Shown here piece by piece: positions 1-9,700 of a stretch of 64,000 bases of DNA (within the stretch, counting starts at the first letter, position 1; each line of letters begins with the position of its first letter). The DNA comes from Labilibacter sediminis (GTDB lineage Bacteria; Bacteroidota; Bacteroidia; Bacteroidales; Marinilabiliaceae), in contig NZ_VCHY01000015.1 of assembly GCF_005877885.1 (NCBI RefSeq), positions 1-64,000 on the forward strand, given 5' to 3'. Both the position numbers and the translations under genes were made by a program. The notes beneath the pieces were generated by a model. The model saw nothing but the letters and a program-made list of their open reading frames with translations, made no database searches and was not told where the DNA came from.

Positions 1-17
1 AAAAAGGAAGTAGGGTA

Positions 18-63
18 TGGGACAAAGTCCCATTCTTAAGAAATTCATGAAATGAATTTCTTA
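18..63. repeat. Two adjacent palindromes downstream of msrB
   Basis: A short hairpin (TGGGAC-AAA-GTCCCA, 18..32) is followed by a perfect 12-bp stem with a 3-nt loop (37..63, TAAGAAATTCAT / ATGAATTTCTTA). They lie just past the 3' end of the minus-strand msrB. No clear U-tract follows on the minus strand, so calling this a terminator would be inference. Confidence 0.6.
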
Positions 64-124
64 ACTAAACGACATTGATAATCCGGGTTAAAGAATTGTA
101 TTGCATAGCATAGGAACGTATAAG

Positions 125-592
125 CTAAGGTTTTTTAATTTCGGTTGAATCAGTTTTGTTTATCTCTTTAGTATTGGTAGGGGTAAATTGAAGAGAAATT
201 GAATTTACACAATGCCTGACATTTTTATTGGTAAAGCCTTCGCCATAAAAAACATGACCTAAATGTCCGTTGCAGTTATTGCATATAATTTCTGTCCGCA
301 TACCATCAGCATCCGGAACCTTTTTAACAGCTCCTTTAATTTCATCATCAAAACTTGGCCATCCGCAATGGGAGTCAAATTTGTCTTTTGATTGATATAA
401 AGGAGCATTACATTGTTTGCATATAAAAGTTCCCTTTTGTTTAAAGTTATTATAGATGCCGGTAAAAGGGATTTCGGTTCCTTTTTTAAGAATCACCCTT
501 TCTTCTTCAGGCGTTAATTTATTGTATTTGTTTTGAGCACCCATCGATATAGCAGAAAAAATGATTAGACATATGAATATTACAATACGCAT
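125..592 (-). CDS. msrB: Secreted peptide-methionine (R)-S-oxide reductase MsrB
   Basis: This 155-residue protein reduces methionine-R-sulfoxide in oxidised proteins. Residues 1-19 form a hydrophobic signal peptide ending near MGAQ, so it probably acts in the periplasm. The SelR core follows: zinc cysteines C58xxC61 and C104xxC107, the HCGWPSF motif (75-81), GHLGHVF (109-115), and the catalytic cysteine C128 in RHCVNS. The length is normal for a single-domain MsrB plus leader. The C-terminal 20 residues are polar and not part of the fold. It stands alone, with no msrA partner in view. The ATG start is kept because it gives a complete signal peptide. Confidence 0.95.
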   Translation of the reverse strand: MRIVIFICLIIFSAISMGAQNKYNKLTPEEERVILKKGTEIPFTGIYNNFKQKGTFICKQCNAPLYQSKDKFDSHCGWPSFDDEIKGAVKKVPDADGMRTEIICNNCNGHLGHVFYGEGFTNKNVRHCVNSISLQFTPTNTKEINKTDSTEIKKP

Positions 593-784
593 AAAACGAA
601 ATGATTTGTTAGTAGGGAAACGTGTGGTATCGGGCTTTTGTTTAAAAAGTACATTGTTAGATCCTTAAAACAACATAATGTCTTATGAAGCTGTTGCAGA
701 TAATTTATTTATAGTGTTCTGTTGTATTAATCAATAGGCATGGAATTTATCCTGTGTACAATACAGGTTAAGGTAAATAGGTTT

Positions 785-970
785 CAACCCGCTTTATGCA
801 TTAGAAAATCCCAGCCTGCCGGCTGGCAGGTATTACACATTGAAATCACTTCAAAACAAGACACTTTGTTGCTTCACTTCAACTCACCAGAGCGATGCTA
901 TACCTCGTTTCAGTAAAGCCTTGTTTTATTGTGCATTCAATGTTCATGACGAAGTTCTAATACATAATCC
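785..970. repeat. Dispersed 190-bp repeat, copy 1
   Basis: It runs from AACCCGCTTTATGCATTAG to CGAAGTTCTAATACATAATCC. Nearly the same sequence recurs at 48426..48610 and, more diverged, at 1235..1381. The copies differ in where a small GC-rich palindrome (CCTGCCGGCTGGCAGG) sits: near the left end here, and about 110 bp further right in the 48.4-kb copy. No frame encodes a recognisable protein. Confidence 0.85.
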
Positions 971-1234
971 ATCTAACTAATATTGTTTTGCCAAACAGGC
1001 TTTCTTTTTGCTTGATCAAAAAGAAACAAAAAAATCAAGTTCAATTCATCCTTCAGCCCACCTCCTTGTTGAATCTATTGCCGTCACACATCCCTTATTC
1101 ACCCGCATTCAACTGCGTCGCGCTATTACCGGCCCGGGCCAATTGAACCGGCCAACACTCATTTTTATCGAGATAGAACTAAAATACTTGAAATAGTTAG
1201 CTACTCGGTTTTACTTTTCAAAAAGTCTTAGGAA

Positions 1235-1381
1235 TTCGGGTTAAAACAAATCGTTCAACTCATTTGCTTCAATTCACCGTAGCAGTGCTATGCCTCGTTT
1301 CAGTAAGTGTTTGTTTTACCTGCCTACCGGACAGGCAGGTTGCTTTTTCAATGTTCATAACGAAGATCTAATGCATAATCC
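1235..1381. repeat. Dispersed 190-bp repeat, diverged partial copy 2
   Basis: It shares the blocks CAATTCACC...GCAGTGCTATGCCTC, GTTTCAGTAAG, CTTTTTCAATGTTCATAACG and AATGCATAATCC with the copies at 785..970 and 48426..48610. It carries its own palindrome, CCTGCCTACCGGACAGGCAGG without its last base, at about 1320..1339. The left end has decayed. Confidence 0.7.
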
Positions 1382-1674
1382 AGGTTCAAGTCTTTAGGTC
1401 TTATGTCTTTATACTTTTGTCTTACTACTGAATAGTTGTGGATAAACAAATATGCGTTTAGTTATAATGTTCTGTTATTAAGGAAAGATTAAGATTAGAC
1501 TGTTTCTAAATTGACAGGATTGTATTGGGGTAGAGAAGATGGTTTTTAAAACAGTATTAAGGTGTTTTATTTTACCATAGATAAAAGGATCCTTACCATT
1601 TGGAAGCTTCTTTTTAATGTCGTAAAAAACAAGTAAATATGCAATAGATATATATGAATTTATGGCTTAAAAAG

Positions 1675-1704
1675 TTGTAAAATACAGCGGTTTTTCTAAA
1701 TTTG
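1675..1704 (+). promoter_or_regulatory. Predicted Bacteroidota promoter of the etf operon
   Basis: TAAATTTG at 1697..1704 matches the Bacteroidota -7 box TAnnTTTG exactly. A TTG at 1675..1677 lies 19 bases upstream, where the -33 element is expected. The predicted transcript starts about 40 nt before the etfB ATG. Confidence 0.5.
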
Positions 1705-1751
1705 CTAGCCATTCTTTTGAAAAAATTATCACTCTTAAAATCAGTTAAAAT

Positions 1752-2699
1752 ATGGGATTTAAAATTATTGTCCTTGCCAAGCAGGTTCCCGACACCAGAA
1801 ATGTTGGAAAAGATGCGATGAAGGCAGATGGAACGGTAAACCGTGCCGCATTACCGGCTATCTTCAACCCTGAAGATTTAAATGCATTGGAGCAGGCTCT
1901 GCGGTTAAAAGATCGATATCCGGGATCGGAGGTGACTATTCTCACCATGGGACCGGGCAGGGCAGCCGATGTTATTCGCGAAGGATTGTATAGAGGAGCC
2001 GACAAGGGCTATTTGTTAACAGATAGAGCTTTTGCCGGCTCTGATACTTTAGCTACTTCATATGCCATTTCATGTGCCATCAAAAAAATAAAAGATTTTG
2101 ACCTTATAATAGCTGGTCGTCAGGCGATTGATGGAGATACCGCCCAGGTAGGACCTCAGGTGGCAGAAAAATTAAACCTTCCTCAGGTAACTTACGCTGA
2201 AGAAATTCTTTCAATGAAAGAAGGTATTGTTGCTGAAGATGATAAGTATGGTGTTCCACATGCCAAACTTGCTGAGGAACTGGATTTAAAAATTAATGGT
2301 ACACTTGAGATTAAGCGTCGATTAGAAAGAGGTGTTGAAACTGTGGTAACTCCTTTTCCTTGTGTGATTACCGTTAATGCTTCTGCACCTAATTGTCGTC
2401 CGCGAAACGCAAAAGCTGTGATGAAGTACAAGCATGCACGTACAGTTACCGAAATTCAGGATCAGAGTGAAGATTACTTAGACTTGACACTTGATCGTCC
2501 TTATCTTAAGATAGAGGAGTGGAGTGTGAGTGATATTGAAACAGATACCAAATGGTTAGGTCTGTCCGGTTCTCCAACCAAAGTAAAGAAAATTGAGAAT
2601 GTGGTGTTCCAGGCAAAGGAGTCAAAGCGTATCTCAAATGACGAAGCAGAATTGGAGGAGTTGATTGTGGAGTTAATCGATAACCATACTATAGGGTAA
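1752..2699 (+). CDS. etfB: Electron transfer flavoprotein beta subunit (FixA family)
   Basis: This 315-residue beta subunit of the EtfAB heterodimer takes electrons to or from an acyl-CoA dehydrogenase. The N-terminal KQVPDT and the motifs TDRAFAGSDT (90-99) and AGRQAIDGDTAQVGP (121-135) are very like the EtfB of clostridial Bcd-Etf complexes, which bifurcate electrons. That resemblance is from memory of the family; bifurcation here is inference. It is longer than the usual 250-260 residues because of an insertion around residues 155-190. It is the first gene of etfB-etfA-acd, 88 bp before etfA. Confidence 0.95.
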   Translation: MGFKIIVLAKQVPDTRNVGKDAMKADGTVNRAALPAIFNPEDLNALEQALRLKDRYPGSEVTILTMGPGRAADVIREGLYRGADKGYLLTDRAFAGSDTLATSYAISCAIKKIKDFDLIIAGRQAIDGDTAQVGPQVAEKLNLPQVTYAEEILSMKEGIVAEDDKYGVPHAKLAEELDLKINGTLEIKRRLERGVETVVTPFPCVITVNASAPNCRPRNAKAVMKYKHARTVTEIQDQSEDYLDLTLDRPYLKIEEWSVSDIETDTKWLGLSGSPTKVKKIENVVFQAKESKRISNDEAELEELIVELIDNHTIG

Positions 2700-2787
2700 T
2701 CCTTAGAAGGTTTCGATATCAGTTTTATTTAAAGATAAAAAAGGCCCTTTATGTCTTTTATCTTTTGTCTAAAAATCTAAAAAAGAA

Positions 2788-3807
2788 ATGGGTAACGTAT
2801 TTGTAATTTGCGAAATAGAAGAAGGCAAGGTTGCTGATGTAAGTCTTGAGTTGCTTACAAAAGGGCGATCGCTTGCCAACGACCTCAACTGCAAGCTCGA
2901 AGCAGTAGCATTGGGGCATCAAATAAAAGGAATTGAAAAACAAGTTTATCCTTACGGGGTAGATATATTACATGTTGGAGATGATGAAAGGTTAGAAGTG
3001 TATACTACCTTACCGTATACCAGCATTATTGTGGAGTTGTTTAAACAAGAAAAGCCGGAGATCTGCTTATTGGGAGCTTCCACCTTAGGACGTGACCTTG
3101 GACCTCGAGTATCTTCTGCACTACAAAGTGGTTTAACGGCCGATTGTACCTCTCTGGAAATAGGTGATCATACCGATAAAAAAGCAGGTAAGGATTATAA
3201 GAATTTACTATATCAGATAAGACCGGCTTTTGGAGGTAATATTGTAGCTACCATTATTAACCCGGATTGTCGTCCTCAGATGGCAACAGTTAGAGAGGGT
3301 GTAATGAAAATGGAAGTGTTATCTGAGACCCATAAGGGTAGGATAAAAAACATTGATGTCAATAAAGTACTTAAACCAGAGGATCTTTTGGTGAAAGTGA
3401 TTGAGCGTCATATGGAAAAATCAAAAGTAAATATTAAAAACTCATCTATCATCATAGCCGGTGGTTATGGAATGGGCTCCAAAGAAGGGTTTAATCAATT
3501 GTATCAGCTGGCAGATGTATTAAGTGCTGAGGTAGGTGCTTCAAGGGCTGCTGTTGATGCCGGTTTTGCCGAGCATGAACGTCAGATTGGGCAAACAGGC
3601 GTTACTGTACGTCCTAAGCTTTATATTGCTTGCGGTATCTCAGGGCAAATTCAGCATACTGCAGGTATGGAAGAATCCTCCATGGTCATTGCCGTCAACA
3701 ACGATTCTAATGCACCAATAAATAAAATTGCAGATTATGTAATTAATGGTGATGTGAATGATATCGTACCGAAATTGATTAAACTTTATAAGAAAAATAC
3801 TAAATAG
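2788..3807 (+). CDS. etfA: Electron transfer flavoprotein alpha subunit (FixB family)
   Basis: This 339-residue alpha subunit binds the exchangeable FAD. The N-terminal ETF domain (about 1-190) is followed by the FAD domain with GASRAAVDAG (250-259), GQTGVTVRPK (268-277) and ACGISGQIQH (281-290), all standard for EtfA. It lies between etfB (88 bp upstream) and the acyl-CoA dehydrogenase (107 bp downstream), so the three are probably one transcript from the promoter near 1.7 kb. Nothing is truncated. Confidence 0.95.
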   Translation: MGNVFVICEIEEGKVADVSLELLTKGRSLANDLNCKLEAVALGHQIKGIEKQVYPYGVDILHVGDDERLEVYTTLPYTSIIVELFKQEKPEICLLGASTLGRDLGPRVSSALQSGLTADCTSLEIGDHTDKKAGKDYKNLLYQIRPAFGGNIVATIINPDCRPQMATVREGVMKMEVLSETHKGRIKNIDVNKVLKPEDLLVKVIERHMEKSKVNIKNSSIIIAGGYGMGSKEGFNQLYQLADVLSAEVGASRAAVDAGFAEHERQIGQTGVTVRPKLYIACGISGQIQHTAGMEESSMVIAVNNDSNAPINKIADYVINGDVNDIVPKLIKLYKKNTK

Positions 3808-3913
3808 ATCATTAGGTAATAGATGAATAGGTAGAGAAAGATAAGGCTTTGAAGTTTATAAATCAGTCTTTAGTCTTGATACTTACATCTTGATACTATA
3901 AAAATATAAAGCA

Positions 3914-5620
3914 ATGGCTAATTTTTTTACAGATAACCCCGACTTAAAGTTCCATCTTACTCACCCTATGATGGAAAAGATAGTGGCATTAAAAGAACGT
4001 AATTTTACCGATAAGGATAAATTTGATTACGCTCCTATGGATTTTGAAGATGCCATGGATAGCTACGAAAAAGTCTTAGAGATTGTGGGTGAGATTTGTG
4101 GCGATATCGTAGCGCCTAATGCAGAGAGTGTGGATCAGGAAGGTCCTAAAATTGTTGATAATGAAGTAATATATGCCAAAGGAACACAGGAAAACCTTGA
4201 CGCCTTGGTCAATGCCGGATTAATGGGTATTACTCTTCCGCGCAAGTATGAGGGACTTAACTTTCCTATTGTGCCTTATATTATGGCTGCCGATATCGTT
4301 TCGAGAGCGGATGCCGGTTTTGTAAATATCTGGGGACTGCAGGATTGTGCAGAAACCATCAATGAATTTGCCGATGAGGATCAGAAATCTCGTTTCCTGC
4401 CTCGTATCTCCAATGGAGAAACGGCAGCCATGGATTTAACAGAGCCTGATGCGGGTTCCGATTTACAAGCTGTTCAGTTAAAAGCAACTTTCAACGAGGA
4501 AGATGGGAAGTGGTATTTGAATGGTGTTAAACGTTTTATCACCAATGGTGATGGTCATGTGTCGCTTGTGCTGGCGCGATCGGAAGAAGGAACGCAGGAT
4601 GGTAGAGGTTTATCTATGTTTATTTACGATAGAAACGAAAAGGCAGTGATTGTTCGTCGTATCGAAAATAAAATGGGTATCAAAGGATCGCCTACCTGTG
4701 AACTGGTATTTAAAAATGCACCTGCAGAATTGGTGGGTTCTCGTAAGATGGGACTCATCAAATATGTGATGGCTCTGATGAATGGTGCCCGATTAGGTAT
4801 TGGGGCACAGTCTATTGGTATTTGTGAGGCTGCTTATCGCGAAGGTCTTGAGTACGCTAAAGAACGTGAGCAGTTTGGTAAGCCTATCATTCAGTTTCCG
4901 GCAGTATATGAAATGCTATCTACCATGAAAGCTAAGCTTGATGCTTCGCGCACCTTGTTGTATGAAACATCGCGTATGGTGGATATATATAAAACCTATA
5001 TGCACATTAGCGAAGAGCGTAAGCTTGAGCCTGCAGAACGTAAGGAGATGAAGCGTTACCAAAAGATGGCCGATTTCTTTACACCGCTTCTAAAAGGCCT
5101 GACCAGTGAGTATAGTAACCAGTTGGCCTACGATTCATTACAGATTCATGGTGGATCAGGTTTTATGAAGGATTATCCTATTGAACGAATTTATCGTGAC
5201 GCCCGTATTACTTCTATTTACGAGGGTACTACTCAGTTACAGGTAGTGGCTGCCATCAGAGGGGTTACTACCGGCGGATATGTAGATAGAATCAGAGAAT
5301 ATGAGCTTATGGAGCTTCGTCCTGAATTACATGGGTATCGCCGTACTTTAATCGGCATGACAGAAGAGTATGTACATGCTGTTAAAACGGTAGTAGATGT
5401 GAAGGACAATGAGTATGTTGATTTCCACGCTCGTCGTTTAGTGGAGATGGCTGGTCATATTGTAATGGGCTACCTATTGTTATTAGACACCCAGCGTGAT
5501 GAACAGTTTAAAACCTCAACAGAGATTTATATAAATATGGGTAAGGCGGAAAATACTTCAAGAGCAGAGTTTATTCATAACTTTACTTTAGATGATATTG
5601 GTGCCTATAAGCATGTTTAG
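3914..5620 (+). CDS. Acyl-CoA dehydrogenase with C-terminal extension
   Basis: A 568-residue FAD-dependent acyl-CoA dehydrogenase, partner of the EtfAB encoded just upstream. The FAD/substrate motif LTEPDAGSDLQ is at 175-185. REQFGKPIIQFPAV marks the C-terminal helical domain. E437 in YEGTTQLQ sits where short- and medium-chain dehydrogenases have their catalytic base. Typical members are about 380 residues. This one has a longer N-terminus, an insertion around 360-390 and about 115 residues after the YEGTTQ motif, a long form I associate with Bacteroidota. Chain-length specificity cannot be read from the sequence. A strong terminator follows within 20 bp. Confidence 0.92.
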   Translation: MANFFTDNPDLKFHLTHPMMEKIVALKERNFTDKDKFDYAPMDFEDAMDSYEKVLEIVGEICGDIVAPNAESVDQEGPKIVDNEVIYAKGTQENLDALVNAGLMGITLPRKYEGLNFPIVPYIMAADIVSRADAGFVNIWGLQDCAETINEFADEDQKSRFLPRISNGETAAMDLTEPDAGSDLQAVQLKATFNEEDGKWYLNGVKRFITNGDGHVSLVLARSEEGTQDGRGLSMFIYDRNEKAVIVRRIENKMGIKGSPTCELVFKNAPAELVGSRKMGLIKYVMALMNGARLGIGAQSIGICEAAYREGLEYAKEREQFGKPIIQFPAVYEMLSTMKAKLDASRTLLYETSRMVDIYKTYMHISEERKLEPAERKEMKRYQKMADFFTPLLKGLTSEYSNQLAYDSLQIHGGSGFMKDYPIERIYRDARITSIYEGTTQLQVVAAIRGVTTGGYVDRIREYELMELRPELHGYRRTLIGMTEEYVHAVKTVVDVKDNEYVDFHARRLVEMAGHIVMGYLLLLDTQRDEQFKTSTEIYINMGKAENTSRAEFIHNFTLDDIGAYKHV

Positions 5621-5638
5621 TTAGAATGTTTTAAAGGT

Positions 5639-5674
5639 AAAACGGTCTTCAAATTTTGAGGACCGTTTTTTTTT
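5639..5674 (+). terminator. Intrinsic terminator of etfB-etfA-acd
   Basis: AAAACGGTC pairs with GACCGTTTT across a 13-nt loop and runs into about ten T residues. It lies 19 bp after the acyl-CoA dehydrogenase stop. Confidence 0.9.
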
Positions 5675-5689
5675 CGTATTGTCGATACG

Positions 5690-5785
5690 TTGATTTGTTA
5701 ATTTGACAATTTGACAATTTGTTAATGTGTAGTTTGATATTGACCGAATAAACAAATTAACAAATACACAAATAAACAGTTTTAG
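5690..5785. repeat. Octamer array with inverted arms
   Basis: The left arm reads in steps of eight: TTGATTTG, TTAATTTG, ACAATTTG, ACAATTTG, TTAATGTG. After about 18 bp the right arm is the complement: CAAATTAA, CAAATACA, CAAATAAA, CAG. The arms can pair in several registers. The same organisation recurs throughout the window. An eight-base period cannot preserve a reading frame when copy number changes, so the open frames here are not genes. Confidence 0.85.
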
Positions 5786-5799
5786 AGATTTTATTATGT

Positions 5800-6500
5800 C
5801 GTTGTGTCGTGAAATAGTAGTATGGAAGAAATTTGAATATAAGCAAGCAGTACATCAATTCTCCTCATTTTAAAGGAGGAGTCGCTCGACGTAGGAGAGT
5901 GGAGGTGGTTGTTATTTAAGGGTGCTGATATGTGAATTTGACAATTTGTTGATGTGAGAAAATATATTAGTCGATTAAACAAATTATCAAATAAACGAAT
6001 AAACAGGTTTTGAAGATTAGTGGTGTAGTTGTATCGAAGATTAGTGATGTCGCAAATCCTTACCGTGCTAATTGTCTATTTATCCCCAGCACTAAAGTAC
6101 TGGTCTTGGATGAGCTGTCCCTTCAGGACAGGGATTTATTTTTGGAACGATTCTTTATTAGCAATACGATAATTAGAACCGTTCCTTAGTTTTGTTTTTA
6201 TAGTTGTGTCGTGGTATCGGTATGTCGTTGTGTTGATTTGTCGATTTGTTAATGTGTTAAATCATAATAAACGATTAAACAAATTATCAAATAAACGAAT
6301 AAACAGGTTTTGAAGATTAGTGATGTCGGGTTGTCGTGATGCTAACTGATCACTGATCACTGATTACTGATTACTGATCACTGTTCATGCAAATCCTACC
6401 CCGTAGGGGTATCACATCAATAGCCCGGGGTAAACGCAGTGCCACCCCGGGTATGCAATTCAAATAAAACCGCCGCATAGTGATGCTTGTTTAAGATACG
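5800..6500. repeat. Composite repeat block A, upstream of the macroglobulin gene
   Basis: In order it contains: a CTCCTCATTTTAAAGGAGGAG hairpin followed by GTCGCTCGACG (5861..5908); an octamer inverted array (5931..6012); a 150-bp module starting CGCAAATCCTTACC (6051..6202); a second octamer array (6231..6310); a heptamer run of CTGATCA/CTGATTA units (about 6347..6388); and a GC-rich module with AATCCTACCCC, AGCCCGGGGTAAACGCAGTG and CGCATAG (6390..6484). The same modules in the same order lie at 12826..13500, about 7.0 kb away, on the other side of the 6-kb gene. Confidence 0.9.
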
Positions 6501-6544
6501 ATGTGAGTTTGCGGAGGAAATAGAAGATTGTTTAGTTCGATAGT

Positions 6545-6640
6545 TGTATCGGTGTGTCGATTTGTTAATGTGTTAATTTGACAATGTGCAGATTGATAAT
6601 GATTAAATAAACAAATTATCAAATACACAAATAAACAGAA
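6545..6640. repeat. Octamer array with inverted arms
   Basis: Left-arm octamers of the NNRATKTG type (TCGATTTG, TTAATGTG, TTAATTTG, ACAATGTG) are followed by the complementary right arm CAAATTAT, CAAATACA, CAAATAAA. It lies just before the macroglobulin gene. I see no clear promoter box between here and 6755. Confidence 0.8.
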
Positions 6641-6754
6641 TGTTGGAGGTTTTGTGATGTAATACTGTTGTATTTCTCAAAAAAAGTGAATTTATTTTAT
6701 GGAATAATATCATTTTAGCATCCTTCCTGTAAAAGATAACCTAAACATATTTTC

Positions 6755-9700
6755 ATGTTAAAAAGATTCATCACTTTTCTAGTGCTTTTGGGTAGCCTTG
6801 CACCCGTTATTATAGCCAGTGACTTACCACAGAGTCGCACCAATAGTTACTACAAGTATATTTATAAATTAACGCCTAAGGAAGCAAAGAGTATTTACCG
6901 TAAGGGATTGGCTGACGTGAATGAGAGTTATTTTCATTCCCTGACTGATTCTGTACCTAATGATTCTGTTTTTAATAGCAAATTGCCACAGGGTAATTAT
7001 TTATTGGTATGGGCACAACAAAATCAACTTAAGTTTGAGATGCGATCATATGCAGATATTGATGTGATGATTCATAATAATTATGCAGACCTCTTATTGA
7101 CAATATCAGACAGTGCCGGTATGGTGGTTAAAAATGCTAAGGTAAAGATTGACGGAACTTTGGTTAAATATAACGATGAAGTAGAAGCTTATAGGAGCGC
7201 TAAAAAAAATAAGAGGGGCTGGCTCGAAGTGACTTATAATGATTTTACAAGCTATCATTATCTCGGTAATAATGTAAAAAAAGGAGTTAAGTTCAGAAAG
7301 GTTGCATTTTCGGTGCCTGTAAAATATGTGTATATCCCGCTAAGGTTATTGGTGTTTTTGCCTTACGATGTCATCATGTCGGTATACAGATTGAGGCCGC
7401 AGGGTTTACCTTATTATGTGTACAAGCCTTTTAAGGATGCGTATAATTCAATATTTAGGTATGGATCTTATGGTTGGGTGAATGGCCTGGTTAATACGTG
7501 GGAGAATACCTTTTATAAGGACTATGAAGGGTATATGGTTTTCAGTCAGCCCAAGTACAAGCCCGATGATACGGTTCGGTTTAAAGCTTTTATTCTTAGG
7601 CCCAATGGAAAGCCAATTGCCCATCAGCCATTAGATGCGTTTATCCGGGTGGACAAAAAAAATGTAAAGCTTAAAGAAATTATTCCTGACAATCGAGGGG
7701 CATATGCCTGTGAATTTGTATTGCATGATTCATTGCAGCTTAAGTTGGATAAAAATTACCGCATTTCTTTAAAAAAGGGAGGGTGGAATACTGTTATTTC
7801 AAGGACGTTTAAATATGAAGATTATGAGTTAAATAGTGTTGATTATAAGATGAGGATAGATAAAAATACACAGCTGAAGGGCAAGCCTTTTTTTGTGTAC
7901 CTGAAGGGAGAGGATATGAACGGACTTAATGTTCCTGATGGCAGGGTAAAGCTTACCTTGAAATCAAGAAATAATTTTACAAATTTATATGTCAACAGGG
8001 CCTATATTCCGGATACTATCTTAACAATTGAAAAGCCACTTGATCCGCTTGGAGAAACAATTATAGAGATACCAGATTCTATCTTTCCGGAAATTGATTT
8101 TTCATATGACCTGAAGGCTGTTTTTTTAACGAGTGATAACGAACGAATTCAGAAACAAAAGCTGGTTCATTATTACCACAATAAAAAAGAGTTATCATTG
8201 AATTTACGCAATGATTCAGTTTGGTTTTCTTATAAAGAGCTGGATGTTGATAAACAAGTGAAGGCTGTTGTAGAGGGATATGATAAAAATGGAAATAAGT
8301 TAAGCAGTCAGCATATTGAACTGCCGCATGGACTTTTTGTAGATAAGCAGATTGCTGCTTATAAGGTAAAAACAGCAGGAGTTAGTCGAAATTTCAAATT
8401 AAGTGAGTATACGCCATCCCTCTCACTTTCATCTAACAGAAATCACAATAAGTTGGAACTGGCAGTGTCCAATCCGGGAGGTATTTATTTTAACTTCTTT
8501 GTATATAAAAAAGATAAGGAAATAATGCATGGATATACGCAACACCTCGATACTTTAATTCATATGGGAAGTGGAAAGGCATGTTCTGTATGCCTCAACT
8601 ATGAGTGGGCAGGTAAATCTTATCAACAATCTTATGATATACCGATTTATAAAAAGCAGCTTCATGTTGAATTGGATCAGCCTCAGGTAATTTATCCCGG
8701 ACAAACGGCAGATATTACGGTTAAGGTTACCGATTATAAAAACAGGCCAGTAAAAGGTGTGGATTTAACAGCTTATGGTTTAAGCAAAAAGTTTAAGTAT
8801 TCAGCTCCTATGCTTGATTATTATGGCAAGAGTATGAAAGCACGCACCATGTTTAATAATTATACGATGATGGGGGATATTCATTATGGTAAGTCATATC
8901 AAAAGTCTTTAGATTATACAAATTGGAATAGCATAATGAGTCTGGATACCATTACCTATTATCAGTTTACCAGACCCGATATTGGTGTTCACAAAGAAGA
9001 GATAAACACAAAGGATAATGTGACACAGTTTGCTCCATATGTATTTGTAAACGGAGTGCCACAACAGATTCACTTTATTTTTTTAGATTATAAGTTGTTG
9101 TACTCTTCATTATCCACTACAAAAGACCCTTTTAGTTTTTGGGCGGGCGCCGGATATCATAAACTCAGGTTAAGAACTACAAAGCAGGACATCACCATTG
9201 ATTCAGTATATTTTAGTTACGGTAAAAAGAATTTAATTTCGATAGACCCTACAAAAGACAATAAACAAGTTCTGATTAGTAAAAGAACATCTAAGTTAAC
9301 TTTAGAGGAAAAACGTTTAATCAGGACTCGTTTTGCCCGGTTTATCAATCCCAATACAAGTGGTTTGTATTATCTGCGGCAAGGTAATATTCGTTATTTA
9401 CTTCAAGATCAATCTTCAGTTGGAAATTATTATCGGAGCCACAGAAGTAATGGTGAGTTAATTGCCGGACCGTTTAATACATCTACAGTCAACTATATTG
9501 GAGTCAACAGGTATAGCACTGATTTTAAATTTGAACCATCATATTTATATACTGTTGATGAGCGACTTGTAAAGATGAAAACTTTTGATCGTTTTTGGCC
9601 TTTTTATCATTTAAGCGATAATCATATTCTTCAAAACTATACCGATCAGGTGCTTACTCAAAAAGAAATAGAAAGAAGAAGTAAGCAAGTGACGAGGCAA

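Larger units (their letters stand above)
593..1674. other. Long intergenic gap holding dispersed repeats
   Basis: About 1.1 kb without a convincing gene. It holds two copies of the 190-bp dispersed repeat (785..970 and a diverged one at 1235..1381). An open frame at 1008..1196 (TTG start, low-complexity lysine-rich start, no recognisable domain) looks like repeat-derived DNA rather than a gene. The stretch 1390-1670 is AT-rich with nothing recognisable. Confidence 0.6.

Noticed and set aside
1008-1196. 62-residue open frame starting with TTG
   Set aside because: It lies in repeat-rich DNA, starts with a weak codon, has no recognisable domain and no ribosome-binding context.
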